NCBI GenBank assembly: GCA_963776565.1
Contig: CAVZNF010000011.1
Coordinates: forward strand, 163,657-227,656
DNA from: GMQP-bins7 sp963776565
GTDB lineage: Bacteria > Actinomycetota > Thermoleophilia > Gaiellales > Gaiellaceae
DNA length: 64,000 bases
Direction: 5' to 3'
The notes beneath the pieces are model-generated. The model was given only the letters and a program-made list of their open reading frames with translations. It made no database searches and was not told the origin of the DNA. Positions 24,619-33,049 of this stretch are shown here, piece by piece (the first letter of the stretch is position 1; each line of letters starts with the position of its first letter). Position numbers and translations under genes: made by a program.

Positions 24619-26985
24619 GTGAGCGCCCCGCCAGCCGACACGCTCGAAGCAATCGACCGCTACTGGCGTGCAGCGAACTACCTCTCGGTGGGCCAGATCT
24701 ATCTGCTCGACAACCCCTTGCTTCGCGAGCCGTTGAGAGCCGAGCACGTGAAGCCGCGGCTGCTCGGTCACTTCGGGACGGTGCCGGGTCTGAACCTCGT
24801 CTACGCCCACCTCAATCGTGCGATCCGCGAGCGCGAGCTACGTGCGATCTTCATCACAGGGCCTGGCCACGGAGGACCGGCGATAGTCGCGAACGCCTAT
24901 CTGGAGGGCACGTACACCGAGATCTATCCAGACATCGGCCAGGACGTCGCGGGCATGCGAAAGCTCTTCAGGCAGTTCTCGTTCCCCGGCGGGATCCCGA
25001 GTCATGCGGCCCCCGAGACACCAGGCTCAATTCATGAGGGCGGCGAGCTCGGCTACGCACTTTCGCACGCCTTTGGAGCGGCGTTCGACAACCCGGATCT
25101 GCTCGTGGCCTGCGTCGTCGGCGACGGCGAAGCGGAGACCGGACCCCTGGCCGCGAGCTGGCACTCGAACAAGTTTCTGAACCCACGCGTCGACGGCGCC
25201 GTACTCCCGGTCCTGCATCTCAACGGCTACAAGATCGCGAACCCGACGGTGCTCGCGCGGATCCCGGAAGACGAGCTCCTGGACCTCTTTCGCGGCTACG
25301 GCTGGGAGCCGGTGCTCGTCTCCGGAGGCTTCGACGGCGAGAAACCGGCCCGAGTGCACGAACGATTCGCCCAGGCGCTAGACGAGGTCCTCGATCGCAT
25401 CGATTCGATTCAGCAGTCAGCGCGGGAGAACGGGTCGACCGCTCAGGGACGCTGGCCGATGCTGATCCTCCGGACGCCGAAGGGCTGGACTGGACCGCGC
25501 GAGGTCGACGGCAAGCCGGTCGAAGGGACATGGCGCGCGCACCAGGTCCCGATCGCCGACGTGCGCGACAACGGCGACCACCGTGCCCAGCTGGAGGAAT
25601 GGCTGCGCAGTTACCGGCCGGAGGAGCTGTTCGACGGCGAGGGACGGCTCATGCCCGAGCTCGCCGCGCTGCCTCCGCTGGGCGACGCACGGATGAGCGC
25701 AAACCCGCATGCGAACGGAGGTGAGCTTCTACGGGATCTGATGCTCCCCGACTTTCGCGACTACGCCGTCGACGTTCCGTCTGCGGGCTCGACGTCGAGC
25801 GAGCCGATGCGAGTGCTCGGCGGATTCCTGCGCGATGTCATCTCGAGGAATCCCGACAACTTCCGCATTTTCGGGCCGGACGAGACCGCGTCCAACCGAC
25901 TTGGGGACGTCTTCGCGGTGACCGCGAGGGAATGGGAAGCCGAGATTCTTCCCACGGACGAAGGGCTCGCGCCCGAAGGTCGGGTGCTCGAGATCCTGTC
26001 CGAGCATCTCTGCCAGGGCTGGCTCGAGGGCTACCTGCTCACGGGCCGCCACGGCGTCTTCAACTGCTACGAGGCCTTCATCCACATCGTGGACTCGATG
26101 TTCAACCAGCACGCCAAGTGGTTGAAGGTCACGCGTGACATCCCGTGGCGACGGCCCATCGCCTCGCTCAACTACCTGCTTAGCTCACACGTCTGGCGCC
26201 AGGATCACAACGGCTTCTCGCACCAGGATCCCGGATTCATCGACCATGTCGTGAACAAGAAGGCGGAGATCATCCGCGTGTATCTGCCGCCGGACGCCAA
26301 CACGCTTCTCTCCGTCGCCGATCACTGTTTGCGCAGCCGGAACTACGTCAACGTCGTCGTCGCGGCGAAGCAGCCGACTCATAACTACCTGTCGATGGAG
26401 GATGCGATCGTCCACTGCACCCGTGGCCTGGGTATCTGGGAGTGGGCCTCGAACGACGAAGGGGGGGCTGAGCCCGACGTTGTCCTTGCCTGCTGCGGAG
26501 ACGTTCCGACGCTCGAGACGCTCGCGGCCGTCGCCATCCTCCGCGAGCGTCTGCCGGACTTGAAGGTTCGCCTCGTCAACGTCGTCGACCTCATGCGGCT
26601 TCAGCCGGAGAGCGAGCATCCGCACGGGTTGCCAGACACGGAGTTCGACTCCCTGTTCACGACGAGCCGACCCATCGTGTTCGCGTACCACGGCTATCCG
26701 TGGCTCATCCACCGCCTCACATACCGTCGCGCAAATCACGGGAACCTGCACGTGCGGGGCTACAAGGAGGAGGGCACGACGACCACGCCCTTCGACATGG
26801 TGATGCTCAACGACCTCGACCGGTTCCATCTAGTGATGGACGTCGTCGACCGCTTGCCCGGCCTCGGCGCGAACGCAGCGCATCTGCGACAGGAGATGAT
26901 CGACCGCCGGCTGCATGCCCGCGCGTACACACGACAGCACGGCGAAGACGATCCTGAGATCCGCGACTGGATCTGGCCGTTCTAG
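24619..26985 (+). CDS. xfp: Phosphoketolase (xylulose-5-phosphate/fructose-6-phosphate)
   Basis: TPP enzyme that splits xylulose-5-P (or fructose-6-P) with phosphate into acetyl phosphate and glyceraldehyde-3-P (or erythrose-4-P). 788 residues, the usual length. Clear blocks: YWRAANYLSVGQIYL, ITGPGHGGPAIVANAYLEGTY, VVGDGEAETGPLAASWHSNKFL (TPP motif), FRIFGPDETASNRL, LTGRHGVFNCYEAFIHIVDSM, SHVWRQDHNGFSHQDPGFIDHV, and an end FHLVMDVVDRLP. GTG 24619 is chosen because the upstream part has no family match. A weak regulon-like word (TTCGAGAACCC near 24521) lies about 84 bases before. AckA follows after four bases. Confidence 0.95.
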   Translation: MSAPPADTLEAIDRYWRAANYLSVGQIYLLDNPLLREPLRAEHVKPRLLGHFGTVPGLNLVYAHLNRAIRERELRAIFITGPGHGGPAIVANAYLEGTYTEIYPDIGQDVAGMRKLFRQFSFPGGIPSHAAPETPGSIHEGGELGYALSHAFGAAFDNPDLLVACVVGDGEAETGPLAASWHSNKFLNPRVDGAVLPVLHLNGYKIANPTVLARIPEDELLDLFRGYGWEPVLVSGGFDGEKPARVHERFAQALDEVLDRIDSIQQSARENGSTAQGRWPMLILRTPKGWTGPREVDGKPVEGTWRAHQVPIADVRDNGDHRAQLEEWLRSYRPEELFDGEGRLMPELAALPPLGDARMSANPHANGGELLRDLMLPDFRDYAVDVPSAGSTSSEPMRVLGGFLRDVISRNPDNFRIFGPDETASNRLGDVFAVTAREWEAEILPTDEGLAPEGRVLEILSEHLCQGWLEGYLLTGRHGVFNCYEAFIHIVDSMFNQHAKWLKVTRDIPWRRPIASLNYLLSSHVWRQDHNGFSHQDPGFIDHVVNKKAEIIRVYLPPDANTLLSVADHCLRSRNYVNVVVAAKQPTHNYLSMEDAIVHCTRGLGIWEWASNDEGGAEPDVVLACCGDVPTLETLAAVAILRERLPDLKVRLVNVVDLMRLQPESEHPHGLPDTEFDSLFTTSRPIVFAYHGYPWLIHRLTYRRANHGNLHVRGYKEEGTTTTPFDMVMLNDLDRFHLVMDVVDRLPGLGANAAHLRQEMIDRRLHARAYTRQHGEDDPEIRDWIWPF

Positions 26986-26989
26986 GTCC

Positions 26990-28030
26990 GTGGGGTCGAT
27001 CCTCGTCGTCAACGCCGGCTCGACGAGCCTCAAGCTCCACCTCGTCTTCGACGACGAGCGCGTGCAGGCAGTCGAGGCGCTGGACGCTGCTACCCCGTCG
27101 GAGATCCAGGCCGTCGGTCACCGGGTTGTCCACGGCGGCCCAGATCTCGTAGAACCTGCCATCATCGACGAGTCCGTCCTCGCGTCGATCCGCGAGCTTC
27201 GTTCGATCGCGCCGCTCCACAACACACCGGCGCTTTCGGGCATCGACGCGGCGAGACGTGTCTATCCCAGCGCGCCGCACGTTGCTGTTTTCGACACGGC
27301 GTTCCACACGACGATCCCGGTTGAGGCCGCAACGTACGCCCTACCGCGGATCTGGCGCGAAGAGTGGGGAATCCGCCGCTACGGCTTTCACGGACTCTCC
27401 GTGCAGTGGGCATCCGAGCGGGTGTCCGAGCTTCTCGGCGACGCGGATCTGCGCACGGTCGTTTGTCACCTTGGCGGTGGTTGCTCGGTCACGGCCGTCA
27501 GGGGCGGACGCTCGATCGATACCACAATGGGCTTTACACCTCTCGACGGCGTGCCCATGGCAACGCGCTCCGGCTCGGTCGATCCAGGCGCTCTCCTCTT
27601 CGTCCAGCGAGTACACGGCATGTCCATCGATGAGCTCGACCAGGCTCTCAACGAGGAGTCCGGCCTCGCAGGTCTCTCGGATGGAAGAGACGTCCCAGCG
27701 CTCGAGGCAGCCGGGCCAGTGGACGATTCTGCGCAGCTCGCGCTCGATGTGTACACGTACCGAATCGCGGGCGCCATCGCGGCGATGACCGCCGCGCTTG
27801 GCGGCCTCGACGTCCTCGTCTTCACCGCGGGCGTCGGCGAGCACTCCGTGAAGGTCCGGGCACTCGTATGCATGCGATTAGGGTTTCTGGGTGTCGAACT
27901 CGATCCCGAGCTGAATGGTCGCGCGGTCCCGGATGCAGACGTGGCGGCACCGGAGTCGGCCGCACGCGTCCTCGTGATTGCCGCCCGGGAAGAGCTCGTC
28001 GTGGCGCGCGCAGTTCGCACGCTTCTGTAA
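26990..28030 (+). CDS. ackA: Acetate kinase (short form)
   Basis: Converts acetyl phosphate and ADP to acetate and ATP, so xfp-ackA gains ATP from acetyl phosphate. About 346 residues, shorter than the usual 390-400. Motifs: ILVVNAGSTSLKLHLV (phosphate 1), AVFDTAFHTTIPVEAATYALP, GIRRYGFHGLSVQWA, VCHLGGGCSVTAVRGGRSIDTTMGFTPLDGVPMATRSG and VFTAGVGEHSVKVRALVC. All catalytic blocks remain; the missing length is mainly near the N-terminus. GTG 26990 starts four bases after the xfp stop, so the pair is one operon. Confidence 0.93.
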   Translation: MGSILVVNAGSTSLKLHLVFDDERVQAVEALDAATPSEIQAVGHRVVHGGPDLVEPAIIDESVLASIRELRSIAPLHNTPALSGIDAARRVYPSAPHVAVFDTAFHTTIPVEAATYALPRIWREEWGIRRYGFHGLSVQWASERVSELLGDADLRTVVCHLGGGCSVTAVRGGRSIDTTMGFTPLDGVPMATRSGSVDPGALLFVQRVHGMSIDELDQALNEESGLAGLSDGRDVPALEAAGPVDDSAQLALDVYTYRIAGAIAAMTAALGGLDVLVFTAGVGEHSVKVRALVCMRLGFLGVELDPELNGRAVPDADVAAPESAARVLVIAAREELVVARAVRTLL

Positions 28031-28041
28031 ACCGTCTGAGC

Positions 28042-28057
28042 TGCGGCGAAGTACGAA
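28042..28057. promoter_or_regulatory. Candidate regulon site TGCGGCGAAGTACGAA
   Basis: Shares 14 bases (TGCGGCGAAGTACG) with the reverse strand of the site at 28752-28767. It lies 79 bases before the universal stress protein gene at 28137, just after the ackA stop. Confidence 0.5.
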
Positions 28058-28136
28058 GCGTCATAGGGGGCGGCACGGATGCGTGCGCGTGCGCGCGGGA
28101 GCAAGCTCAGGGCAAAGCAAGTGAGGAGGTCTGACG

Positions 28137-28589
28137 ATGAAGCGAATCCTGATCGCAACCGACGGTTCGGCGGCCGCGAACGAGGCGGTCAAGATCGGAG
28201 TCGAGCTTGCTCGCGATGAGGGCGCCGAGGCGATCTTCGTCCACGTCGAGACGACGGCTGACATGGTCGCGATGAACGGATTCGGCCTCGGGGGCTATGT
28301 GCCCAACGAGCCAACCGACTGGGATGAGCACATTCTCGACGATGCGCAGGCCGTCGCCGAGAGTGAGGGCGTGCCGGCTGGAACGGCACTCCTGCGAGGC
28401 GATCCTGTCGTTGAGATCGCCGGCCACGCAGACGCAATCGACGCAGACCTCATCGTCGTTGGATCGAGAGGTCACGGCGCATTCGCATCGGCTCTTCTCG
28501 GGAGCGTGTCACGGGGAGTCATTGGCCGGTCGAAGCGTCCGGTGCTCGTCGTCCGCGCCGCAGCAGTGCTCCAGCCTTCAGCCGCGTAG
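28137..28589 (+). CDS. Universal stress protein (UspA family, ATP-binding type)
   Basis: 150 residues. Start KRILIATDGSAAANEAVKIGVELA (nucleotide aspartate), end DLIVVGSRGHGAFASALLGSVSRGVIGRSKRPVLVV. The complete G-x2-G-x9-G-S motif is present, so it should bind ATP, unlike the two other Usp proteins here. ATG 28137 follows GAGGAGGTCTGACG. Transcribed in the same direction as xfp-ackA, but with its own candidate operator in the 106-base gap. Confidence 0.92.
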   Translation: MKRILIATDGSAAANEAVKIGVELARDEGAEAIFVHVETTADMVAMNGFGLGGYVPNEPTDWDEHILDDAQAVAESEGVPAGTALLRGDPVVEIAGHADAIDADLIVVGSRGHGAFASALLGSVSRGVIGRSKRPVLVVRAAAVLQPSAA

Positions 28590-28751
28590 CGCAAGGAGTG
28601 CGCCGGACTGCGCGCTGCGCCCTGACTCCGAGGTCGCGCCTCGGTCTCTAGCACGAGCGACGCATGCTCGGGTGGCTCAGCTGCAAGCCACCAGGAGCTC
28701 ATGCCCGCTTATTCCTTCCGAGTGAACGAAGCCAAGCCGAGGTCCGACGGC

Positions 28752-28767
28752 TGCGTACTTCGCCGCA
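28752..28767. promoter_or_regulatory. Candidate regulon site TGCGTACTTCGCCGCA
   Basis: Reverse reads TGCGGCGAAGTACGCA. It lies in the 292-base gap after the usp gene, 114 bases before the membrane protein gene at 28882. The gap holds nothing else recognisable. Confidence 0.5.
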
Positions 28768-28881
28768 ACCACCACGCGGCTTGAGCGCAGCAGCCGGGCG
28801 AGCTAGTGCTGATGTCGACATCGCCGAGTGGGCCGAGACTCCGCACGTCAACGTAATGGAGTGCTCACCGGGAGGTGCGAG

Positions 28882-29487
28882 ATGAAGCGTAGAAAGTATT
28901 GGGAGATCGGCGGATTTCTCGCCGGCGGATTGCTGATCGTCTTCGGCATCGTGGCGATCTTCATGGGCGTCAACGGGTACAACACGACCCGCGACTCGAT
29001 CAAGGGCGAAGGCATCACGTTCGGGACGGCCGACGATCCCGCAGTTGCGAAGTACGCCGAGCAGTGGGCCGGTCAGCAGGTCAAGACGGGCGATCAGGCA
29101 CGCGCATTCGCCAAGGTCATGCGCATGCACACGCTCGAGGCCACGGGCGGCCTTACGTATGCGTCGATGGGCCGCTTCCAGTCGGCTGCGAAGCCAACCG
29201 ATCCGGCCGGCACCAGCGACGAGACAGCCGCGGCGAAGGGCGCCGACGGCCAGCCGGTCGCGAACAGTGCCCGAGACATCTGGGTGACCGAGACGGCGCT
29301 CACGACTGCGCTGAACGTCAGCTACATGGCTGAGCGACTCTCGGTCTTCGGCCTCGTCGTCGGAATCGCGCTGCTGCTCACGGGCTTCGGCCTCGTGATC
29401 CTCGCCTTCGCGGTCTTCGGCCGCGAGCCGGCAGCGGCAAGCGCAGCTCAGAAGGCTCGAGCCACCGCGCAGCCGGTGACAGGCTGA
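28882..29487 (+). CDS. Two-helix membrane protein of unknown function
   Basis: 201 residues: a short basic N-terminus (MKRRKYWE), membrane helix 1 (IGGFLAGGLLIVFGIVAIFMGV), an extracytoplasmic region of about 125 residues (GYNTTRDSIKGEGITFGTADD, QVKTGDQARAFAKVMRMHTLE, YASMGRFQ), membrane helix 2 (LSVFGLVVGIALLLTGFGLVILAF) and a short cytoplasmic tail. The layout resembles actinobacterial membrane proteins often given no function. ATG 28882 follows GGGAGGTGCGAG. A hairpin overlaps the stop codon. Confidence 0.72.
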   Translation: MKRRKYWEIGGFLAGGLLIVFGIVAIFMGVNGYNTTRDSIKGEGITFGTADDPAVAKYAEQWAGQQVKTGDQARAFAKVMRMHTLEATGGLTYASMGRFQSAAKPTDPAGTSDETAAAKGADGQPVANSARDIWVTETALTTALNVSYMAERLSVFGLVVGIALLLTGFGLVILAFAVFGREPAAASAAQKARATAQPVTG

Positions 29488-29518
29488 TCCGGGACAGCGA
29501 CGGGAGGCTCCCGGATCA
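29485..29518 (+). terminator. Hairpin overlapping a stop codon
   Basis: Ten-base perfect stem TGATCCGGGA / TCCCGGATCA with a 14-base loop; its first three bases are the TGA of the preceding membrane protein gene. Probable terminator or 3' stabiliser. Confidence 0.5.
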
Positions 29519-29550
29519 AGAGAGCTCCGACCTCCCGGGGCACCATAGGA

Positions 29551-29576
29551 AGAGAGGCGGCAGGTGCCGCCTCTCT
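29551..29576 (+). terminator. Strong hairpin terminator
   Basis: Perfect 12-base stem AGAGAGGCGGCA / TGCCGCCTCTCT around GG (some pairs must open), followed by TCTA. It separates the membrane protein gene from the next usp gene. Confidence 0.7.
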
Positions 29577-29667
29577 TCTACGGGACGACCGCGAGCGACT
29601 AGGCGACGATCCACAACTCTTGTACGGTCAGGGGCGCGTTCGGCCCCCGGAGGAAAGGAGCTTCGAC

Positions 29668-30078
29668 ATGAAGATCGTCCTGCTTGCGTACGACGGCACC
29701 GAGGAGTCAGAGCGGGCCCTTGTCCGCGCCGCCGAGGTTGCGAAGGCGTTCGACGCTGCGGTGCACGTCACGAGCGTCGCCCCGATGCGGGGTAGCGCCC
29801 ACGGAATGGGCCCATACGATCCCAGCGACCCGCCCTCCGAGCACATGCGGCAACTCGAGAGTGCGAAGGCTCGCCTGGCAGAGGAAGGGATCGCGGCGGT
29901 GCTGGCGCCTGCACACGGCAACCCAGTGGAGGCGATCCTCGAGGTCGCGGACCAGATCGACGCGGATCTCATCGTCCTCGGATCTCACGAGCGATCGCTG
30001 ATCGAGCATACGCTCGGCATGAGCGTGAGCGGTGGCGTCACCCGGAAGACGCACCGCGACGTACTGATCGCCCACTAA
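29668..30078 (+). CDS. Universal stress protein (UspA family)
   Basis: 136 residues, MKIVLLAYDGTEESERALVRAAEVA to VSGGVTRKTHRDVLIAH. The loop GMGPYDPSDPP and the end of the protein pair it with the Usp encoded at 18963. The ATP motif is altered (GSHERSLIEHTLGMSVSG), so nucleotide binding is uncertain. ATG 29668 follows GGAGGAAAGGAGCTTCGAC. I saw no copy of the regulon palindrome before it. Confidence 0.9.
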   Translation: MKIVLLAYDGTEESERALVRAAEVAKAFDAAVHVTSVAPMRGSAHGMGPYDPSDPPSEHMRQLESAKARLAEEGIAAVLAPAHGNPVEAILEVADQIDADLIVLGSHERSLIEHTLGMSVSGGVTRKTHRDVLIAH

Positions 30079-30082
30079 CAGA

Positions 30083-30121
30083 GTCGGCCCCGCGACGCTT
30101 TACGCGCGCGCGGGCCGGCTT
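30083..30121. terminator. Imperfect GC-rich hairpin between convergent genes
   Basis: CGGCCCCGCG pairs imperfectly with CGCGGGCCGG across a loop. It may serve both the usp gene and the response regulator gene, which converge here. Confidence 0.45.
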
Positions 30122-30176
30122 TGGCTTGCAGCGCTTTGCGTCGCGCGACCGCTGGGCAGCGGCGCGGGACTGGCTA

Positions 30177-30824
30177 TTAGCTCGCCGGCGGGGATCCGAT
30201 GAGATCGTGCTCGAGCGCGTAGCGGACGAGCTCGGCGCGGCTCGAGAGGCTCAGCTTCTGCATGATGTGAGCGCGGTGCGTCTCGGCGGTTCGCACCGAG
30301 ATGAAGAGCTCCTTTGCGATCTCCAGATTGGTGTGTCCGAGCGCCAACAGTCGGAGAACCTCACGCTCACGTTCGGACAGGGGATCTTGTTCCGCTCGGC
30401 GCCGCTCGTCGGCATCAGCGGAGACGAGCTTCGCGCCGAGCGCCGGATGCACGTATCGCTCGCCCGCGGAAACGGCACGAATCGCCGCTACGACCTCGGT
30501 GTCCGCCGCCTCCTTCAGGACGTAGCCGCTCGCGCCGGCCTCGAACGCCGCCCGGACGTACCGTGGATCGTCCTGCATCGAGAGCACGAGGACGCGCGCT
30601 TCGGGCACTGCCTGCAGAACGGCGGGCATCCCCTCGATGCCTCCCTTCTCGGGCATGACGAGATCCATGAGCACGACGTCGGGCTTGCCCTCGATCGCCT
30701 CGAACACAGCTCGATCGGCGTTCGGAGCCTCGCCGACCGTCTCGATGTCGGGCTCGGCGTCGAGGAGGCGACGAAGCCCTGACCGCACGACCGCGTGATC
30801 GTCCACGATGAGCACCCGGATCAC
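30177..30824 (-). CDS. NarL/DosR-family response regulator
   Basis: 215 residues. Receiver domain IRVLIVDDHAVVRSGLRRLL with phosphoacceptor Asp54 in VVLMDLVMP, switch Ser in LVLSMQDD, and Lys in GYVLKEA. LuxR-type HTH at about residues 148-205 (LSEREREVLRLLALGHTNLEIAKELFISVRTAETHRAHIMQKL). The start overlaps the histidine kinase stop (ATGA), so the pair is one two-component system. It is the only response regulator in the window and thus the leading candidate to bind the recurring TGCGG palindromes, which is inference. Confidence 0.93.
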   Translation of the reverse strand: MIRVLIVDDHAVVRSGLRRLLDAEPDIETVGEAPNADRAVFEAIEGKPDVVLMDLVMPEKGGIEGMPAVLQAVPEARVLVLSMQDDPRYVRAAFEAGASGYVLKEAADTEVVAAIRAVSAGERYVHPALGAKLVSADADERRRAEQDPLSEREREVLRLLALGHTNLEIAKELFISVRTAETHRAHIMQKLSLSSRAELVRYALEHDLIGSPPAS

Positions 30825-32477
30825 GCCAGCGGTACCTCCGCCGTCAGCATCGTCCCCGCACCTTCGCTCGATTCAACAGACATCCGGCCGCCCAGGAGCG
30901 CGACCCGCTCCCGCATGCCGACCAGGCCAAGGCCGCCGTCGCGCACCTCGTTCGGGTCGAATCCTGCTCCATCGTCATGGATCACGAGTTCCACGTTCCT
31001 ATCGCTCGGCCTCCTCAGCCACACGGTCACCCGACTCGCATCGGCGTGCTTGACGACGTTGGTCAACGACTCCTGCACGATTCGGTACAGGGCGGTTTCG
31101 ATCTCCGCGGGCAGGCGCTGGCCGTCGAGGTCCGACTGAACCTCCACCGCTATCTGAGCACTGCTCGGAGATCGAGTCACGAAGGCGTTCGAGGGCGGGA
31201 ACCAGCCCGAAGTCGTCCAGCACCGCCGGGCGCAACTCCACGGCCAGCCGGCGGACATCGTGCAGTGTGGCGACCACGAGGTCGCGCAGCGCTGCGAATG
31301 CAGCTCCGCCGTCGGCGGATTCAACGCGCTCCTCGAGCGATTTCAGGCCCAGCAGTATCGATGTGAGCGCTTGGCCGGTCTCGTCGTGGAGCTCGCGCGC
31401 CAGGCGAGCACGCTCGGCTTCCTGCGCGTCGACGACGCGGCGGACAGCATCCCTGCTGACTCGTTCGGACAGGTCAACCGCCGTTGCCGCGCGCGTTGCG
31501 AGCGACTCGCTGAGCCGGACGTCGTCGTCGCTGAAACTCGAGGTCGCACCCAGCTTGTCGTGAGCGATGACGACTCCCATCGGCCGCCCGCGCACGACAA
31601 GCGGAACGTACAGCGCGGACCGAACGCCCATCCGGCGTGCCGTCTGTTGATCGATCTCCGGATCGTCGAGGACGGAGTCGACTCGCTCGCTCCGCCCCCG
31701 CTGGAGTACGCGACCCGTCTTCGAGCCACCGAGCTCGAGCGGCGTACCGACCAAGCCGTACGCATCCGATCCTTCTCCGTCGGCTGCTCTGATGCTCAGC
31801 GCCGCGGCGCCGACGTCGGGTAGAGCGATGAGCACGAGACGCGCCTGGATCAGGCTCCGAAGCCTGCGCGCGACAAGTCCCAACAGCGGCTCGAGTTCGA
31901 GCTCGGCGGCGAGCGCGTTTCCGATCTCGTTCATCGACTCGAAGTGACGCAGCCAACGGGTGGACGTCTCGTACAGACGAGTGTTCTCGATCGCTACGGC
32001 CGCCTGTGCGGCCAACAGCTGTGTCAGCTCCTCGTCCTCGTCGGTGAAGTCGCCTCCGCCGATTTTCTCCGTCAGGTACAGGTTTCCGTAGGCGACGCCG
32101 CGAAGCAGGATCGGAACGCCGAGGAAGCTCTTCATCGGCGGATGGTGATCCGGGAATCCAACGGAGCGCGGATCGTCACCGAGCTCGTGGAGCCGAAGAG
32201 GCTTGGCGTCGCGGATGAGCACGCCCAAGATGCCCCGTCCTCGCGGGAGGTCGCCGATCGCAGCATGTGTCTCCGGATCGATGCCAGTCGTGAGAAAACG
32301 CTCCAGCCCCTGGCCCGTGCTATCGATGACCCCGAGAGCGGCGTACCGTGCGCCCGTGAGTTGAGCCGCGGTCTCCACGAGTTGCTGGAGGAGCGCGTCC
32401 AGCGAAAGCTCTGAGCTCAGAGCGATGCCCGCGTCGACGAGGACGCGGAGCCTGTCGACTGGGGTCTGCTGCGACAT
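30821..32477 (-). CDS. GAF-GAF sensor histidine kinase, DosS/DevS-like (single frameshift)
   Basis: About 552 residues, soluble. GAF 1 (about 20-170) carries PRGRGILGVLI, KPLRLHELG, SVGFPDHHPPMKSFLG and GNLYLTEKIGGGDF, the pattern of the heme-binding GAF-A of mycobacterial DosS/DosT, whose heme histidine lies in the HHPPM stretch. GAF 2 spans about 185-335. HisKA_3 phospho-His364 is in LARELHDETGQA. The ATPase part (NVVKHADASRV, DDGAGFDPNEV, GLGLVGMRERVALLGG) is in another frame; one extra base near 31161 joins SISEQ to AQIAVEVQSDL. ATG 32477 is preferred over an upstream start. It likely senses O2, NO or redox state. Confidence 0.87.
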
Positions 32478-32544
32478 GTTCTCCCGGAGTTCCTGCAAGC
32501 GCAGCCTAGATGCTCCTCGGGCACGGATCCACGTCGACGGATCG

Positions 32545-32560
32545 GCCGTAGTTCTCCGCA
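32545..32560. promoter_or_regulatory. Candidate operator between the kinase and a CBS gene
   Basis: Reverse strand reads TGCGGAGAACTACGGC; it shares a 13-mer with the site at 8574. It is 67 bases before the kinase start on the minus strand and 57 bases before the CBS gene on the plus strand, so it could serve both and give autoregulation. Confidence 0.55.
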
Positions 32561-32617
32561 AGTCGCTTTCGGAGGAGCGCCGATGCGCGGTCACGCCGCA
32601 TCGCGCACTCTGCTCGG

Positions 32618-33049
32618 GTGAGTGCATTCGCGATACTCGACGAGGATGGAACGGGGCTCGAGCCCCGTGTCGCGGACGCGATGCACTGGGGACTCGTCAG
32701 TTGTCCGGCCGGCGCGTCCCTCACCAGCGTTGCTGCGCTCATGGCCGACGAGCGCGTCCACTCCGTCGTGGTCATCGACGATCGCTCGAGCACCGGGTCG
32801 CTGTGGGGCGTCATCTCAGATCTCGATCTGATCGCGGCCGCGAGCGTTCGCGGGTTGGCGGAGCAGACGGCCGGTGGCACCGCGATGACTCCTGCCGTGA
32901 CGATTGCGCCGAACGAACGGCTCGAGCGCGCTGCCGCCCTCATGACGAGGTACGGAGTGGCGCACCTCGTCGTCGTCGATTCCGTCGAGCAGCGGCCCGT
33001 CGGAGTGGTGTCGAGCCTCGACCTCGCCGCCGCCCTGGCCACGCCGTAG
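32618..33049 (+). CDS. CBS-domain pair protein
   Basis: 143 residues with two CBS motifs: VADAMHWGLVSCPAGASLTSVAALM with LWGVISDLDLIAAA, and GTAMTPAVTIAPNERLERAAALM with RPVGVVSSLDLAAAL. It resembles the CBS protein encoded at 8044 (both have the xWGL/VVxDxDIxAAA phrase and a TAGG linker), so the two are probably paralogues under the same control. GTG 32618. Divergent from the sensor kinase. Confidence 0.86.
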   Translation: MSAFAILDEDGTGLEPRVADAMHWGLVSCPAGASLTSVAALMADERVHSVVVIDDRSSTGSLWGVISDLDLIAAASVRGLAEQTAGGTAMTPAVTIAPNERLERAAALMTRYGVAHLVVVDSVEQRPVGVVSSLDLAAALATP

